Assembly: GCF_011067745.1 (NCBI RefSeq)
Contig: NZ_JAAMPJ010000009.1
Span: 310,001-374,000, forward strand
DNA length: 64,000 nucleotides
Reading direction: 5' to 3'
From: Lentzea alba
GTDB lineage: Bacteria; Actinomycetota; Actinomycetes; Mycobacteriales; Pseudonocardiaceae
Shown: positions 50,853 to 59,449 of the stretch, in pieces
Layout: every line of letters begins with the position of its first letter
Numbering within the stretch: position 1 is the first letter of the stretch
The notes under the pieces: model-generated
What the model was told of the DNA's origin: nothing
Databases searched by the model: none
What the model saw: only the letters and a program-made list of their open reading frames with translations
Made by a program: the position numbers and the translations under genes

Positions 50853-52154
50853 GTGGTCAGTGTTGCCCCGACTGAACAGAAGACCTTACGCAGGCTGATG
50901 GCAGCCGGACTCGTTGGTTCGTCTCTCGAGTGGTACGACTTCTTCATCTACGCAACGGCCGCGGCCCTGGTGTTCCCCAAACTGTTCTTCCCCGAGGCAA
51001 CGCCGATCGTCGCGCTGCTCCTGTCGTTCAGCACGTTCTGGGCGGGCTTCATCGCGCGCCCCATCGGCGGCCTGGTCTTCGGCCACGTCGGCGACAAGTT
51101 CGGCCGCAAGCCCGCCCTCGTCATCTGCCTCGCGCTGATGGCCGCGGCGACGTTCCTCATCGGCCTGCTGCCCACCACGGCGTCCATCGGCGTCGGCGCG
51201 CCGCTGCTGCTGGTCCTGCTGCGGTTCCTGCAGGGCATCGCGGTCGGCGGCCAGTGGGGCGGCGTCGTCCTGCTGCTCACCGAGTCCGCGGGCCCGAAGA
51301 AACGCGGCTTCGCGGGCACGTTCGGCCAGGCCGGCGTCCCGATCGGCGTGCTGCTGGGCAACATCGCGTTCATCAGCGCCACCACCTCTCTCTCGCCGGC
51401 GGCGTTCGCCTCGTGGGGCTGGCGCGTGCCGTTCCTGGCGTCGGCGCTCCTGTTCCCCGTGGTGCTGTTCATCCAGCTGAAGGTCGAGGACAGCCCGGTC
51501 TTCCGCGAACTGCAGGAGCGGCGCGCCTCAGGACCCGTCGTGGCACACGCACCGCTGAAGGAGGCCCTGCGCACCCACCGCAAGCCGATCCTGCTCGGCG
51601 CGGGCCTGATGTTCGCCTCCAACGCGATCTTCTACGTGTCGATCGCGGGCGTCCTCTCCTACGCCACCACCACGCTCGGTCTCAGCCGCGAGTCGGTCCT
51701 GGTCGTGAGCCTGCTGTCGTCGATCGTGAGCATCCCGGTGATCCTCTACGCGGGACACCTGTCCGACCGCCTGGGCCGGCGTCCGCTGATCATCGCGGGC
51801 ACCGTCGGTCTGATCGTGTGGGCGTTCCCGTACTTCCTGCTCGTGGACACGGGTTCACTGCTGTTGCTGTTCGTGGCGTCCACGGTCGGAGGCATCGCGT
51901 CCTCTCTCGTGTACGGCCCGATCGCCGCGTACCTGGGTGAGCTGTTCGAGCCGCACGTGCGGTACTCGGGCGCCTCTCTCGCCTACCAGCTGGCGTCGAT
52001 CCTGGTCAGCGGTGGCACGCCGTTCGTGATGACAGCGCTGCTCGGGGCGACGGGGACGTCGATGTCGGTGTCGGCGTTCCTGCTGGTCATGGGCCTGTGC
52101 ACGCTGGTGTCGGTGATCAAGCTGCCGGAGACGCACCAGCCGGAACGGGTCTGA
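50853..52154 (+). CDS. MHS-family major facilitator transporter
   Basis: A 433-residue transporter with 12 hydrophobic segments of the metabolite:H+ symporter group (shikimate, ketoglutarate and proline/betaine porters). Typical sequences are GSSLEWYDFFIYATAAALVF in the first helix, GDKFGRKPALV after the second and RFLQGIAVGGQWGG in the fourth. It is co-transcribed with the carboxylase and so may import a carboxylate that is activated to the CoA ester (inference). A long palindrome lies 10 bases after its stop. Confidence 0.9.
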   Translation: MVSVAPTEQKTLRRLMAAGLVGSSLEWYDFFIYATAAALVFPKLFFPEATPIVALLLSFSTFWAGFIARPIGGLVFGHVGDKFGRKPALVICLALMAAATFLIGLLPTTASIGVGAPLLLVLLRFLQGIAVGGQWGGVVLLLTESAGPKKRGFAGTFGQAGVPIGVLLGNIAFISATTSLSPAAFASWGWRVPFLASALLFPVVLFIQLKVEDSPVFRELQERRASGPVVAHAPLKEALRTHRKPILLGAGLMFASNAIFYVSIAGVLSYATTTLGLSRESVLVVSLLSSIVSIPVILYAGHLSDRLGRRPLIIAGTVGLIVWAFPYFLLVDTGSLLLLFVASTVGGIASSLVYGPIAAYLGELFEPHVRYSGASLAYQLASILVSGGTPFVMTALLGATGTSMSVSAFLLVMGLCTLVSVIKLPETHQPERV

Positions 52155-52163
52155 TCAACAAGC

Positions 52164-52201
52164 AACGGGATTGGTGCTACCGTAGTAGCACCAATCCCGT
52201 T
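52164..52201. promoter_or_regulatory. 38-base palindrome upstream of the VapBC-like pair
   Basis: A perfect 17-base inverted repeat (52164-52180 and 52185-52201) with a 4-base centre. Its middle, GGTGCTACCGTAGTAGCACC, includes a TACCGT that could be a -10 element. It ends 12 bases before the antitoxin ATG. It probably serves as the toxin-antitoxin autoregulatory operator and might also terminate the transporter transcript. Confidence 0.7.
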
Positions 52202-52213
52202 AGCATCAGGAAC

Positions 52214-52534
52214 ATGGCGGTGGAGAAGTTGAGCGTGTCCATGCCAGGCGTCGTTGTCGCCAGGGCACGGCGCGCTGCGGACCGGGCAGGAGTGCCGCTG
52301 TCCACCTGGCTCGCCGAAGCAGCGGAAGCGGCCGCGGACCTCGCCGAAGCCCAGGCGGCCGCGCAGGACTACGCCGACCGGTTCGGCGAGCCGGACCAGG
52401 CCGAACTGGAGCAGATCCGAGCCGAACTCGCGGAGGCGGGTGTCGGCGCTCCCGAGTCGTCGGCGGACGCCGCGGCTCGCACCGCCGCGCTGGCCCGGCT
52501 CCTGGGTCTGCCGGAAGAAAGGCAAGCCGGTTGA
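52214..52534 (+). CDS. VapB-like antitoxin
   Basis: A 106-residue protein. The first 40 residues (VEKLSVSMPGVVVARARRAADRAGVPLSTWLAEAAE) have the strand-helix-helix pattern of a ribbon-helix-helix DNA-binding domain. The rest is an acidic Ala-rich helix that would wrap the toxin. It overlaps the PIN-domain gene by four bases and follows a perfect palindrome suited to autoregulation. The start is ATG 52214. Confidence 0.82.
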   Translation: MAVEKLSVSMPGVVVARARRAADRAGVPLSTWLAEAAEAAADLAEAQAAAQDYADRFGEPDQAELEQIRAELAEAGVGAPESSADAAARTAALARLLGLPEERQAG

Positions 52535-52923
52535 GCGCACGAGGCCTCGTCCTGGACGCGGGCGCGCTGATCCACGTCGAAGGAAACCCGCGAGGACGGG
52601 TCTACGGAGCGTGCCGCGACGCGTTGGACTCGGGTACCCGTGCTCTACTGCCTGCCGTCGTCCTGGCACAGGTGTGGCGAGGAACAGCCCGGCAGGCACC
52701 TGTGGCGATGCTGCGCCGGATGTGCAAGCCCGTCCCGTTCACCGAGGACGTGGCGGAGGCTGTCGGCAGGCTGCTCGCCGTCGCCGGAACGTCCGACGTC
52801 GTCGACGCGGCGGTGGTCATCGCCGCAGTCAGCCACAACTGCGCCGTGCTGACCTCAGACCCCGGCGACCTGGGCAAACTCGCCGATGCCGTCGGGGTGC
52901 GGGTTCCACTGATCGTCGTCTGA
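52531..52923 (+). CDS. PIN-domain toxin, VapC-like
   Basis: A 130-residue PIN-domain ribonuclease. Acidic metal-binding residues are Asp9 (LVLDAGAL), a central Glu (TEDVAEAVG), Asp in VVDAAVV and Asp in LTSDPGDL. VapC enzymes cleave tRNA or rRNA and halt translation. A TTG start at 52531 overlaps the antitoxin stop (TTGA), the usual coupling in such pairs. With the upstream palindrome this looks a complete, functional module. Confidence 0.88.
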   Translation: MSARGLVLDAGALIHVEGNPRGRVYGACRDALDSGTRALLPAVVLAQVWRGTARQAPVAMLRRMCKPVPFTEDVAEAVGRLLAVAGTSDVVDAAVVIAAVSHNCAVLTSDPGDLGKLADAVGVRVPLIVV

Positions 52924-52953
52924 CCAGGCCGCGGGGCGGATAGCGTGCTGGCC

Positions 52954-53466
52954 ATGCCGGAGTACGCATGGGTGGAGTTGGACACTGGACTGTGGCGTGC
53001 GTCATGGCAGGACTTCGTCAACGAGTTCGGGTTTCGCCGCGCCACCTCGCCGGTGATCAACGAGCCTGTCCCCTCGGTCGTGTGGGCGCTGCCGCCCTGC
53101 GGGACACCAGGCGCCCCATTCCCGGAAGCCGCTCGCCCCTTGGCTCAGTTGGTGTGTGACGTCCTGCGGGAATGCGTCGAGTACTGGGACTCGGTGTTCC
53201 ATCACGACGCCGTCCATCCCTCCTCGCAGTACCGACCCCACCGAGTGACGGACGTCGACGAGCTCGAGGATTGGGAGTACTCGCACCACCCCAACGGCAA
53301 CTACATGATCTTCGTGTCGAAGGACCACTCGTTCGGCGTTCTCGGCGACCCCTTCGAGAAGACCATCTGTTTCTTCGGCGCACCGGCGGTCACCGCGGCC
53401 ATCGCGCTCAACGACGGCGTGCTGACCAGGATGATCCGCCGCGACGGAAAGCCCCCGGCCGCGTGA
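52954..53466 (+). CDS. DUF2716-like hypothetical protein
   Basis: A 170-residue soluble protein starting MPEYAWVELDTGLWRASWQDFVNEFGF. The later DWEYSHHPNGNYMIFVSKDHSFGVLGDPFEKTICFFG and a final AIALNDGVLTRMIRRDG resemble the DUF2716 family, whose role is unknown. TAGCGT at 52941-52946 lies seven bases before the ATG at 52954, a -10 position that implies a leaderless transcript. It follows the VapC-like gene by 30 bases but probably has its own promoter. Confidence 0.78.
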   Translation: MPEYAWVELDTGLWRASWQDFVNEFGFRRATSPVINEPVPSVVWALPPCGTPGAPFPEAARPLAQLVCDVLRECVEYWDSVFHHDAVHPSSQYRPHRVTDVDELEDWEYSHHPNGNYMIFVSKDHSFGVLGDPFEKTICFFGAPAVTAAIALNDGVLTRMIRRDGKPPAA

Positions 53467-53488
53467 CCGCCATCGCTAGGCTCCGGAG

Positions 53489-54112
53489 ATGAGCCCTGCC
53501 GGCCGCACCTTGAGCGCAGACGTGATCGCGGCACTGACCTATTGGCCGGGCAGCATCGGCCCGGGCCGGAAGTTTCCACCAGACCCGGTCGATCTCACCG
53601 TCCTGCCTTCCTTCTTCACCGGCCTGTTGCAGGATCTGCCGTGGTGGAACCGCGACTGGAAGGTCACCGACGTCGAGCCAGGTCTCCCCGTGGAAGTCGC
53701 AAGCGATCACGTCAGTTCGGTCACCAGGTTCACCGAGGTGTCCGTGCCAGGCACTGTCTGCTCCGACAGCGGTGAGACGTTGCCGTTCGTCGCGAAGGTC
53801 AGGTTTGCCGGCGACCAACTGATCCGATTCCAAGCCAAGATCGGCGACGTGGTCGTGGGGCCCGCGCAGACACCCGCCGGCCGGCTGGAACCACATCCCT
53901 TCGCGGGGGTGTTCACCAGGCTGATGACTCTGCGCGGGATCCAGGTCAGGGACATGGCGATGGAAACCGGTCGGGCGATGTCGACCATCCACATGCTTCG
54001 CAGCGGGCGTCTGAATCCGCATCCTGTGCTCGTCAAGGACGTCGCCGCGGTCCTGCACATGTCCCAGGCGGACGTCACGGCGATCGCCGGACTCGACGAC
54101 AACACCCGCTGA
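53489..54112 (+). CDS. Hypothetical protein with C-terminal helix-turn-helix
   Basis: A 207-residue protein. The N-terminal 140 residues are mixed alpha/beta (ALTYWPGSIGPGRKFPPDP; RFAGDQLIRFQAKIGDVVVG) and match no family I know. Residues 150-203 have an XRE-like helix-turn-helix pattern (LRGIQVRDMAMETGRAMSTIHMLRSGRLNPHP). TAGGCT lies six bases before the ATG at 53489, so the transcript is probably leaderless. It could regulate neighbouring accessory genes; this is not shown by the sequence. Confidence 0.65.
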   Translation: MSPAGRTLSADVIAALTYWPGSIGPGRKFPPDPVDLTVLPSFFTGLLQDLPWWNRDWKVTDVEPGLPVEVASDHVSSVTRFTEVSVPGTVCSDSGETLPFVAKVRFAGDQLIRFQAKIGDVVVGPAQTPAGRLEPHPFAGVFTRLMTLRGIQVRDMAMETGRAMSTIHMLRSGRLNPHPVLVKDVAAVLHMSQADVTAIAGLDDNTR

Positions 54113-54228
54113 TCCGGCTCGGTGAGACATCGCTCCGACCAGGTCCCGGTGAGGGATTCCCCCGGCACCGGCCGGACAGCTGCGCTCCGGGCATGCCTGA
54201 TCACACTCCGTGCCTCACTGTGAGGTCC

Positions 54229-54531
54229 ATGGCGAACAACCTCCTGCGCAGCGGCGTGACCGCGAGCGTCCTGGCCGCGGCGATCCTCAGCCTGGCGGCC
54301 GCCCCCGCCTCCGCGGCGGCCTACCGGGAATTCAAGGGGCCCATCCGTTCGGGCAGCGACACCAAGCTCGCGTTCTACGACAAGCGCGGGTTCGAGGAGA
54401 GCTGCCGCCAGGCCCACGGCCAGGTCGCGAGCAGCGGGATCTACGCGGTCCGCCAGACCGATCCGGACGAGCAGGAGCCCGGCCACCTCGCCGGTTACCA
54501 GGCACGGGTGAAGTGCAAGCTCCGCGACTGA
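54229..54531 (+). CDS. Small secreted protein with Sec signal peptide
   Basis: A 100-residue protein with a clear signal peptide: NNLLRSG, a hydrophobic core VTASVLAAAILSLAAA and a PASAAA cleavage site near residue 31. The mature part is about 70 residues with two Cys (ESCRQAHGQ and RVKCKLRD) that can form one disulfide. I take the ATG at 54229, preceded by GTGAGG; an upstream ATG at 54193 would bury the signal. The secA2 gene is next, but no link between them is shown. Confidence 0.75.
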   Translation: MANNLLRSGVTASVLAAAILSLAAAPASAAAYREFKGPIRSGSDTKLAFYDKRGFEESCRQAHGQVASSGIYAVRQTDPDEQEPGHLAGYQARVKCKLRD

Positions 54532-54609
54532 CGAGCTGAACCCGGCATTTCCGGCTTCACTGTCAAGACCTCTGCGGAACCTGCGGCCGATGCCGTACGT
54601 TGCTGCGTC

Positions 54610-56895
54610 GTGACCACTCTCATGGCGCGCTTCAAGCAGCGGATGCGCAGGTTCGCGCAGAAACCGGGCTCAGTCGACCTCGCCCCGTTCCAGGCACTGC
54701 TCAAGGACGTGGAGAAACACGCTGACGCGTTCAAAGCGTTCAGCGACGAGGAGCTGACGGCACACGCCGCGAAGCTGCGCGAAGAGAGCGACGACACCGA
54801 GCTGGTGGCCCTCACCCGTGAGGCGGCCGAGCGCGCCATCGGGCAGCGGCCGTTCGACGTGCAGGTGCTGGGTGCGCTGGGCATGCTCAGCGGGCTCGTC
54901 GTCGAGATGGCCACCGGTGAGGGCAAGACGCTCGCGGGCGCCATGGCCGCGGCCGGGTTCGCGATCAAGGGCAAGCGCGTCCACGTGGTCAGCGTCAACG
55001 ACTACCTCGCCCAGCGCGACGCGGAGTGGATGGGGCCGCTGTACCGGCTGCTCGGCGTCACCGTGGGCTGGATCAACGGCAGCTCGAAGGCCGAGGAGCG
55101 CCGCGAGGCGTACCAGTGCGAGGTCACCTACGCGCCGGTCAGCGAGATCGGGTTCGACATCCTGCGCGACCGGATCGCGACCCGTCCCGAGGACCTGATC
55201 GTGCCCGAGCAGGAGGTCGCGCTGATCGACGAGGCCGACTCGGTGCTCGTCGACGAGGCCCGCGTGCCGCTCGTGCTGGCCGGCTCGACCAGCGCCGAAG
55301 CCGCCGACCCCGTCATCGCGGACCTCGTGAAGCGCCTGCGGCAGAACCTGCACTACGAGATCGACGACGAAGAGCGCAACGTCTTCCTCACCGGCGCGGG
55401 CTCCGAGGCCGTCGAGCGCGCGCTCGGCGAGATCGACCTCTACTCGCAGGAGCACGTCACCTCCACGCTGTCGAAGGTGAACGTCGCACTGCACGCGCAG
55501 GTGCTGCTGCACCGCGACGTCGACTACATCGTGCGCGACGGCAAGGTGCACCTGATCAACGACTCCCGCGGCCGCATCGCGAAGCTGCAGCGGTGGCCGG
55601 ACGGCCTGCAGGCCGCGGTCGAGGCCAAGGAGAACGTCCAGACGACCGAGTCGGGCGAGATCCTCGACTCGATGACGGTCCAGGCGCTGCTCGGCCGCTA
55701 CCCGACGCGCTGCGGCATGACCGGTACCGCGGTCGCCGTCGCGGAGACCCTGCGCGAGTTCTACGAGCTCGAGGTGCTCGTGATCCCGCCGAACAAGGAG
55801 AACATCCGCGAGGACGAGCACTTCCGCCTCTACGCGACGCTGGAGCAGAAGGAAGACGCGATCGTCGAGGAGATCAAGACCGCGCACGAGACCGGGCGGC
55901 CGATCCTCGTCGGCACGCTGGACGTCGCCGAGTCCGAGCGGATCTCCTCCAAGCTGCGCGAGGCCGGGCTCGAGTGCGTCGTGCTGAACGCGAAGAACGA
56001 CGCCGAGGAAGCGTCGATCATCGCCGACGCCGGTTCGTACCAGCGGATCACCGTCTCCACGCAGATGGCCGGTCGCGGTACGGACATCCGGCTCGGTGGG
56101 CACGAGGGTGAGGACCACGACCGGATCGCCGAGCTCGGCGGCCTCTACGTGATCGGCACCGGCCGGCACTCGTCGTCACGGCTGGACGACCAGCTGCGCG
56201 GCCGCGCCGGACGCCAGGGCGACCCCGGTGGTTCGGTGTTCTTCTCGTCGATGCAGGACGAGCTGATCACCCAGTACGCGCCGGACGCCGAGGATCCGTC
56301 CGATGTGGACGCCGACGGCCGGGTCAACGACAAGGGCCTGCTGCACACCTTCGAGCACGCGCAGCGCGTGGCCGAAGGCGTGAACCTGGAGATCCACCGC
56401 AACACCTGGCGCTACAACAAGCTGATCGAGCACCAGCGGCAGCTGCTGCTCCAGCACCGCGACGTCGTCCTGCGCACGGACGCGGCACTGGAGAAGCTCG
56501 GCAAGAAGGAAGGCGTGTCCGACGAGGTGGCCGGCGAGGCCGCCCGCAAGATCACGCTCTTCTTCCTCGACGACCTGTGGACGCACCACCTGACGTTCCT
56601 GTCGGACCTGCGCGAGGGCATCCACCTGCGCGCGCTGGCACGGCAGAACCCGCTGGACGAGTTCCACCGCGAGGCCATCCCGGCGTTCAACAAGATCGTG
56701 CCGGAGTCGTGGGAACTGGCGGGTGACTCCTACGAGGCCGCCAAGATCACCGACGACGGCTTCGACCTCACCGACGCCGGGGTGAAACGCCCGAGCTCCA
56801 CGTGGACGTACCTGGTGCACGACAACCCGTTCGGCTCCGGGCTGGAGGAGACGATGAAGGGTCTCGTCAAGATGGTGCGCGGCCAGCGCCGCTGA
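54610..56895 (+). CDS. secA2: Accessory preprotein translocase ATPase SecA2
   Basis: A 761-residue SecA-family motor, shorter than housekeeping SecA (about 900-950) and lacking its C-terminal linker and Cys-rich zinc-binding tail, as in actinobacterial SecA2. Walker A ATGEGKT is at residues 101-107. ALIDEADSVLVDEARVPL is the Walker B region, TGTAVAVAETLREFY the motor segment, and STQMAGRGTDIRLGG and RGRAGRQGDPGG the helicase motifs. It powers export of a small protein set. The GTG at 54610 is used; an ATG four codons later is possible. Confidence 0.92.
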   Translation: MTTLMARFKQRMRRFAQKPGSVDLAPFQALLKDVEKHADAFKAFSDEELTAHAAKLREESDDTELVALTREAAERAIGQRPFDVQVLGALGMLSGLVVEMATGEGKTLAGAMAAAGFAIKGKRVHVVSVNDYLAQRDAEWMGPLYRLLGVTVGWINGSSKAEERREAYQCEVTYAPVSEIGFDILRDRIATRPEDLIVPEQEVALIDEADSVLVDEARVPLVLAGSTSAEAADPVIADLVKRLRQNLHYEIDDEERNVFLTGAGSEAVERALGEIDLYSQEHVTSTLSKVNVALHAQVLLHRDVDYIVRDGKVHLINDSRGRIAKLQRWPDGLQAAVEAKENVQTTESGEILDSMTVQALLGRYPTRCGMTGTAVAVAETLREFYELEVLVIPPNKENIREDEHFRLYATLEQKEDAIVEEIKTAHETGRPILVGTLDVAESERISSKLREAGLECVVLNAKNDAEEASIIADAGSYQRITVSTQMAGRGTDIRLGGHEGEDHDRIAELGGLYVIGTGRHSSSRLDDQLRGRAGRQGDPGGSVFFSSMQDELITQYAPDAEDPSDVDADGRVNDKGLLHTFEHAQRVAEGVNLEIHRNTWRYNKLIEHQRQLLLQHRDVVLRTDAALEKLGKKEGVSDEVAGEAARKITLFFLDDLWTHHLTFLSDLREGIHLRALARQNPLDEFHREAIPAFNKIVPESWELAGDSYEAAKITDDGFDLTDAGVKRPSSTWTYLVHDNPFGSGLEETMKGLVKMVRGQRR

Positions 56896-56898
56896 CCG

Positions 56899-57168
56899 TC
56901 ACAACTTCCCGGGGACGACGAGATCGTCCGCGGGTCTGGCGGGCCGGGGCAACGCCTCGGCCCGCTCGTCTGCGAAGTGCCTGCCTGTCGTCATCTCCTC
57001 GGAGAGCATTCTGATCTCCGCGAGGATGTCCAGGTGTTCCTGCGACGGCGGTGGTCCCACGAAGTTGGACCGGTTGTGCGCCGTCCGTTCCGCTCGCTCG
57101 GCCAGTTGGCGGATGCGGCGGAGGAGATCGTGCTCCCCGTCCGGGAGCAAGAAGTCCGTCTGCTCCAT
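56899..57168 (-). CDS. Small hypothetical protein at end of demethylation operon
   Basis: An 89-residue protein starting MEQTDFLLPDGEHDLLRRIRQLAERAERTAHNRSNFVGP. It is charged and mostly helical, with ILAEIRMLSEEMTTGRHFADERAEAL in the second half and no membrane segment. It follows the Rieske oxygenase gene by 43 bases on the same strand and ends three bases from secA2. No clear ribosome site and no family known to me. Coding potential is fair from helical periodicity and codon use. Confidence 0.6.
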   Translation of the reverse strand: MEQTDFLLPDGEHDLLRRIRQLAERAERTAHNRSNFVGPPPSQEHLDILAEIRMLSEEMTTGRHFADERAEALPRPARPADDLVVPGKL

Positions 57169-57211
57169 CACCCGTGCCAGCTTTCGCGTGCACGGGTGAC
57201 GCGTCGATCCC

Positions 57212-58324
57212 CTAGTCGGCTGATTCCAGTTTCTGGACGAGCCACTCGTGGAACCCGCCGATGTGATGCTCTGAGGGCACCAGCACTCCGCCGCGCGCGT
57301 AAGCACGCGAAGCCATCGCCGGCTGACAACGCTCACAGGCTTCGAAGTCCTGCTCGTTCACCCGGTGGAACAGCTCGACCGAGCGAGAGACGTCACGCCC
57401 GGTGTCGACCACTTCCTTTGCGTACAGCCAATCGCACTCGACGATCGTCCGGTCGACCGCCACCGGGTACATGCGGTGCAGGATCACGTGGTCCGGCACG
57501 AGGTTGATGAAAACCTGCGGCTTGATGGTGATGGCGTAGTACTTTCTGTCTCTCTCCTCCTCCAACGCCGCGAGTTTTTCGAAGCCCTCGCTGCCGTCGA
57601 CCGTGAAACCCTTGATGTCGTCACCGAACTCCGCACCGTGCCCGACGTAGTACTGCGCCGCGTAGCCGTCGGCGAACTCGGGCAGCACCTCCGTGAGCTC
57701 GGGGTGGATCGTCGCGCAGTGGTAGCACTCCATGAAGTTCTCGATGATCAGCTTCCAGTTGGCCTTGACGTCGTAGACGATTCGTCGGCCCACGGACAAC
57801 TGGTCGATCTCGTACCCGTCGATGCCCTCCAGCGAGCCGAGGCGTTCCGTCACGGCGCTCAGCACGTCGTCGGAGAAGCTGGGCGGATCGTCGGCGAGGT
57901 TCACCCAGGCGTAGCCGAGCCATTCGCGCAGATGCACCTTCGTCAGCCCGTACTCGACCCGGTCGACGTCCGGCATCGAGGTGAGGTTCGGCGCGGCGAT
58001 CAGCTTGCCGTCCAACGCGTAGGTCCACGCGTGGTACGGGCACTGGAACGCGCGCTTCACGCTGCCCGCCTCGTCGACGCAGATGCGCGCGCCGCGGTGC
58101 CGGCAGACGTTGAGGAACGCGTTGAGGTTGCCGTGGCGGTCCCGCGCGATGAGCACGCTTTCCCGCCCCACCTGCACGGTGCGGAAGTCGCCGGGGGCCG
58201 CGAGGTCGCCGGACTTCACCGCGCAGAACCACATCTTCTCGAAGATGTTCGCCTGTTCCCGCGCGAAGATCGCGGGGTCGGTGTAGTAGCGGCCCTCGAG
58301 GGTGGAGATCAGGCTGCCGGTCAT
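57212..58324 (-). CDS. Rieske non-heme iron oxygenase, glycine-betaine/choline monooxygenase type
   Basis: A 370-residue oxygenase alpha subunit. The Rieske centre is Cys74-x-His76 and Cys95-x2-His98 (CRHRGARIC, CPYHAW). The mononuclear iron site is NWKLIIENFMECYHCATIHPEL, with His202 and His207. This pattern fits the group that N-demethylates glycine betaine or oxidises choline and carnitine. The ATG at 58324 overlaps the sarcosine oxidase stop. The ferredoxin and reductase at 62924-64000 would supply electrons. Glycine betaine to dimethylglycine is the likely reaction, given the downstream enzymes. Confidence 0.88.
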   Translation of the reverse strand: MTGSLISTLEGRYYTDPAIFAREQANIFEKMWFCAVKSGDLAAPGDFRTVQVGRESVLIARDRHGNLNAFLNVCRHRGARICVDEAGSVKRAFQCPYHAWTYALDGKLIAAPNLTSMPDVDRVEYGLTKVHLREWLGYAWVNLADDPPSFSDDVLSAVTERLGSLEGIDGYEIDQLSVGRRIVYDVKANWKLIIENFMECYHCATIHPELTEVLPEFADGYAAQYYVGHGAEFGDDIKGFTVDGSEGFEKLAALEEERDRKYYAITIKPQVFINLVPDHVILHRMYPVAVDRTIVECDWLYAKEVVDTGRDVSRSVELFHRVNEQDFEACERCQPAMASRAYARGGVLVPSEHHIGGFHEWLVQKLESAD

Positions 58325-59448
58325 GCTTGGCCTCTCAGGCGAGCAGGGTCGAAAAGTGCGATCGGGTGCCGCGTGGCCCCGTCGATCGTGAGGTCGGCCA
58401 GGATCTCGCCGACGACGGGCACGAACTTGAAGCCGTGCCCCGAGAAGCCGCACGCCACCGTGACGTGGTCGTGGTCCGGGTGGCGGGCGATGACGAAGTG
58501 CTCGTCCGCGGTGGTGGTGTACATGCAGGTGGCGGCCCGTTCGAACCGACCGGTGACGCCCGGCATCACCGGTCTGGTGGCGGCGGTGATCGCCTCGACC
58601 TCGTGGGGGTGCACGGTGCGGTCGATGGTCACGGGCGTACAGGGCTGACCACCGGTGTGGAACGCGACCTTCACCTCGCCGTCGATCTCCGGGAACCCGT
58701 AGAAGTGGCTGCCTTCGCGTTGCCAGATGTAGACGGGATGGTCCTGGAAGCTCTCGGCCGGCGTGAAGTAGTACTGGACCTGCCGTTCGATCTCAAACGT
58801 GATTTCCAGGTCCCGCAACAGTTCCGGCGCCCACGGACCGGGGCACACGACGACGTGCCCGGCCTCGTAGGTCGCCTCGGCCGTGGTGACCCGGCCGGCC
58901 TCCCAGTGCGTCACCGGCTCCTCGAAGTGCAGCTCGGCGCCCGCCCTGGCGGCCAGGGCGAGGTGCGCCCGCACGGCCGTCTCCGGCACCACGAAGCCCG
59001 CACCCGGCTCGTACAGCGCGACCTCGTCCGGTGACGGCCTCATCGTCGGGAAGCGCTCGCGGATCTGCTGCGCGTCGAGCAGTTCGTGCCCGATGCCGAA
59101 CTGCTCGGCGCTCGCCCGGCTGCCTGTGATCGTCCGGCTGCCGGGCGCGCCGACCAGCACGCCGCCGACGCGGTGGAAGATGCGTTCGCCGCTGTCGCGC
59201 TCGATCTGGTCCCACATCTCGTGGGCCCTGAGCAACAACGGCACGTACGCGGGGTCCTCGAAGTAGGCCTGCCGCGTGATGCGCGACCCGCCGTGGCTGG
59301 ACCCGAGCGCGTGCGCGGGCGTGAACTTCTCCAGTCCCAGCACCCTCTTGCCGCGCTGGGCGAGCCGGTAGGCGGCGGCGCTGCCCATGCCGCCGAGCCC
59401 GATGACGATGGCGTCGTAGACCGTGCCTGAAGACATGCCTGAAGACAT
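58321..59448 (-). CDS. Monomeric sarcosine oxidase-like FAD enzyme
   Basis: A 375-residue flavoenzyme. The FAD motif is GLGGMG at residues 17-22, with SHGGSRITRQAY typical of the SolA/sarcosine oxidase family. Cys308 in TCMYT matches the cysteine covalently bound to FAD, followed by the conserved CGFSGHGFKF. It would convert sarcosine to glycine, formaldehyde and H2O2. The first 12 bases, ATGTCTTCAGGC, are tandemly repeated, giving two in-frame starts (59448, 59436). It starts one base after the dimethylglycine-oxidase-like gene. Confidence 0.88.
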   Translation of the reverse strand: MSSGMSSGTVYDAIVIGLGGMGSAAAYRLAQRGKRVLGLEKFTPAHALGSSHGGSRITRQAYFEDPAYVPLLLRAHEMWDQIERDSGERIFHRVGGVLVGAPGSRTITGSRASAEQFGIGHELLDAQQIRERFPTMRPSPDEVALYEPGAGFVVPETAVRAHLALAARAGAELHFEEPVTHWEAGRVTTAEATYEAGHVVVCPGPWAPELLRDLEITFEIERQVQYYFTPAESFQDHPVYIWQREGSHFYGFPEIDGEVKVAFHTGGQPCTPVTIDRTVHPHEVEAITAATRPVMPGVTGRFERAATCMYTTTADEHFVIARHPDHDHVTVACGFSGHGFKFVPVVGEILADLTIDGATRHPIALFDPARLRGQA

Positions 59449-59449
59449 G

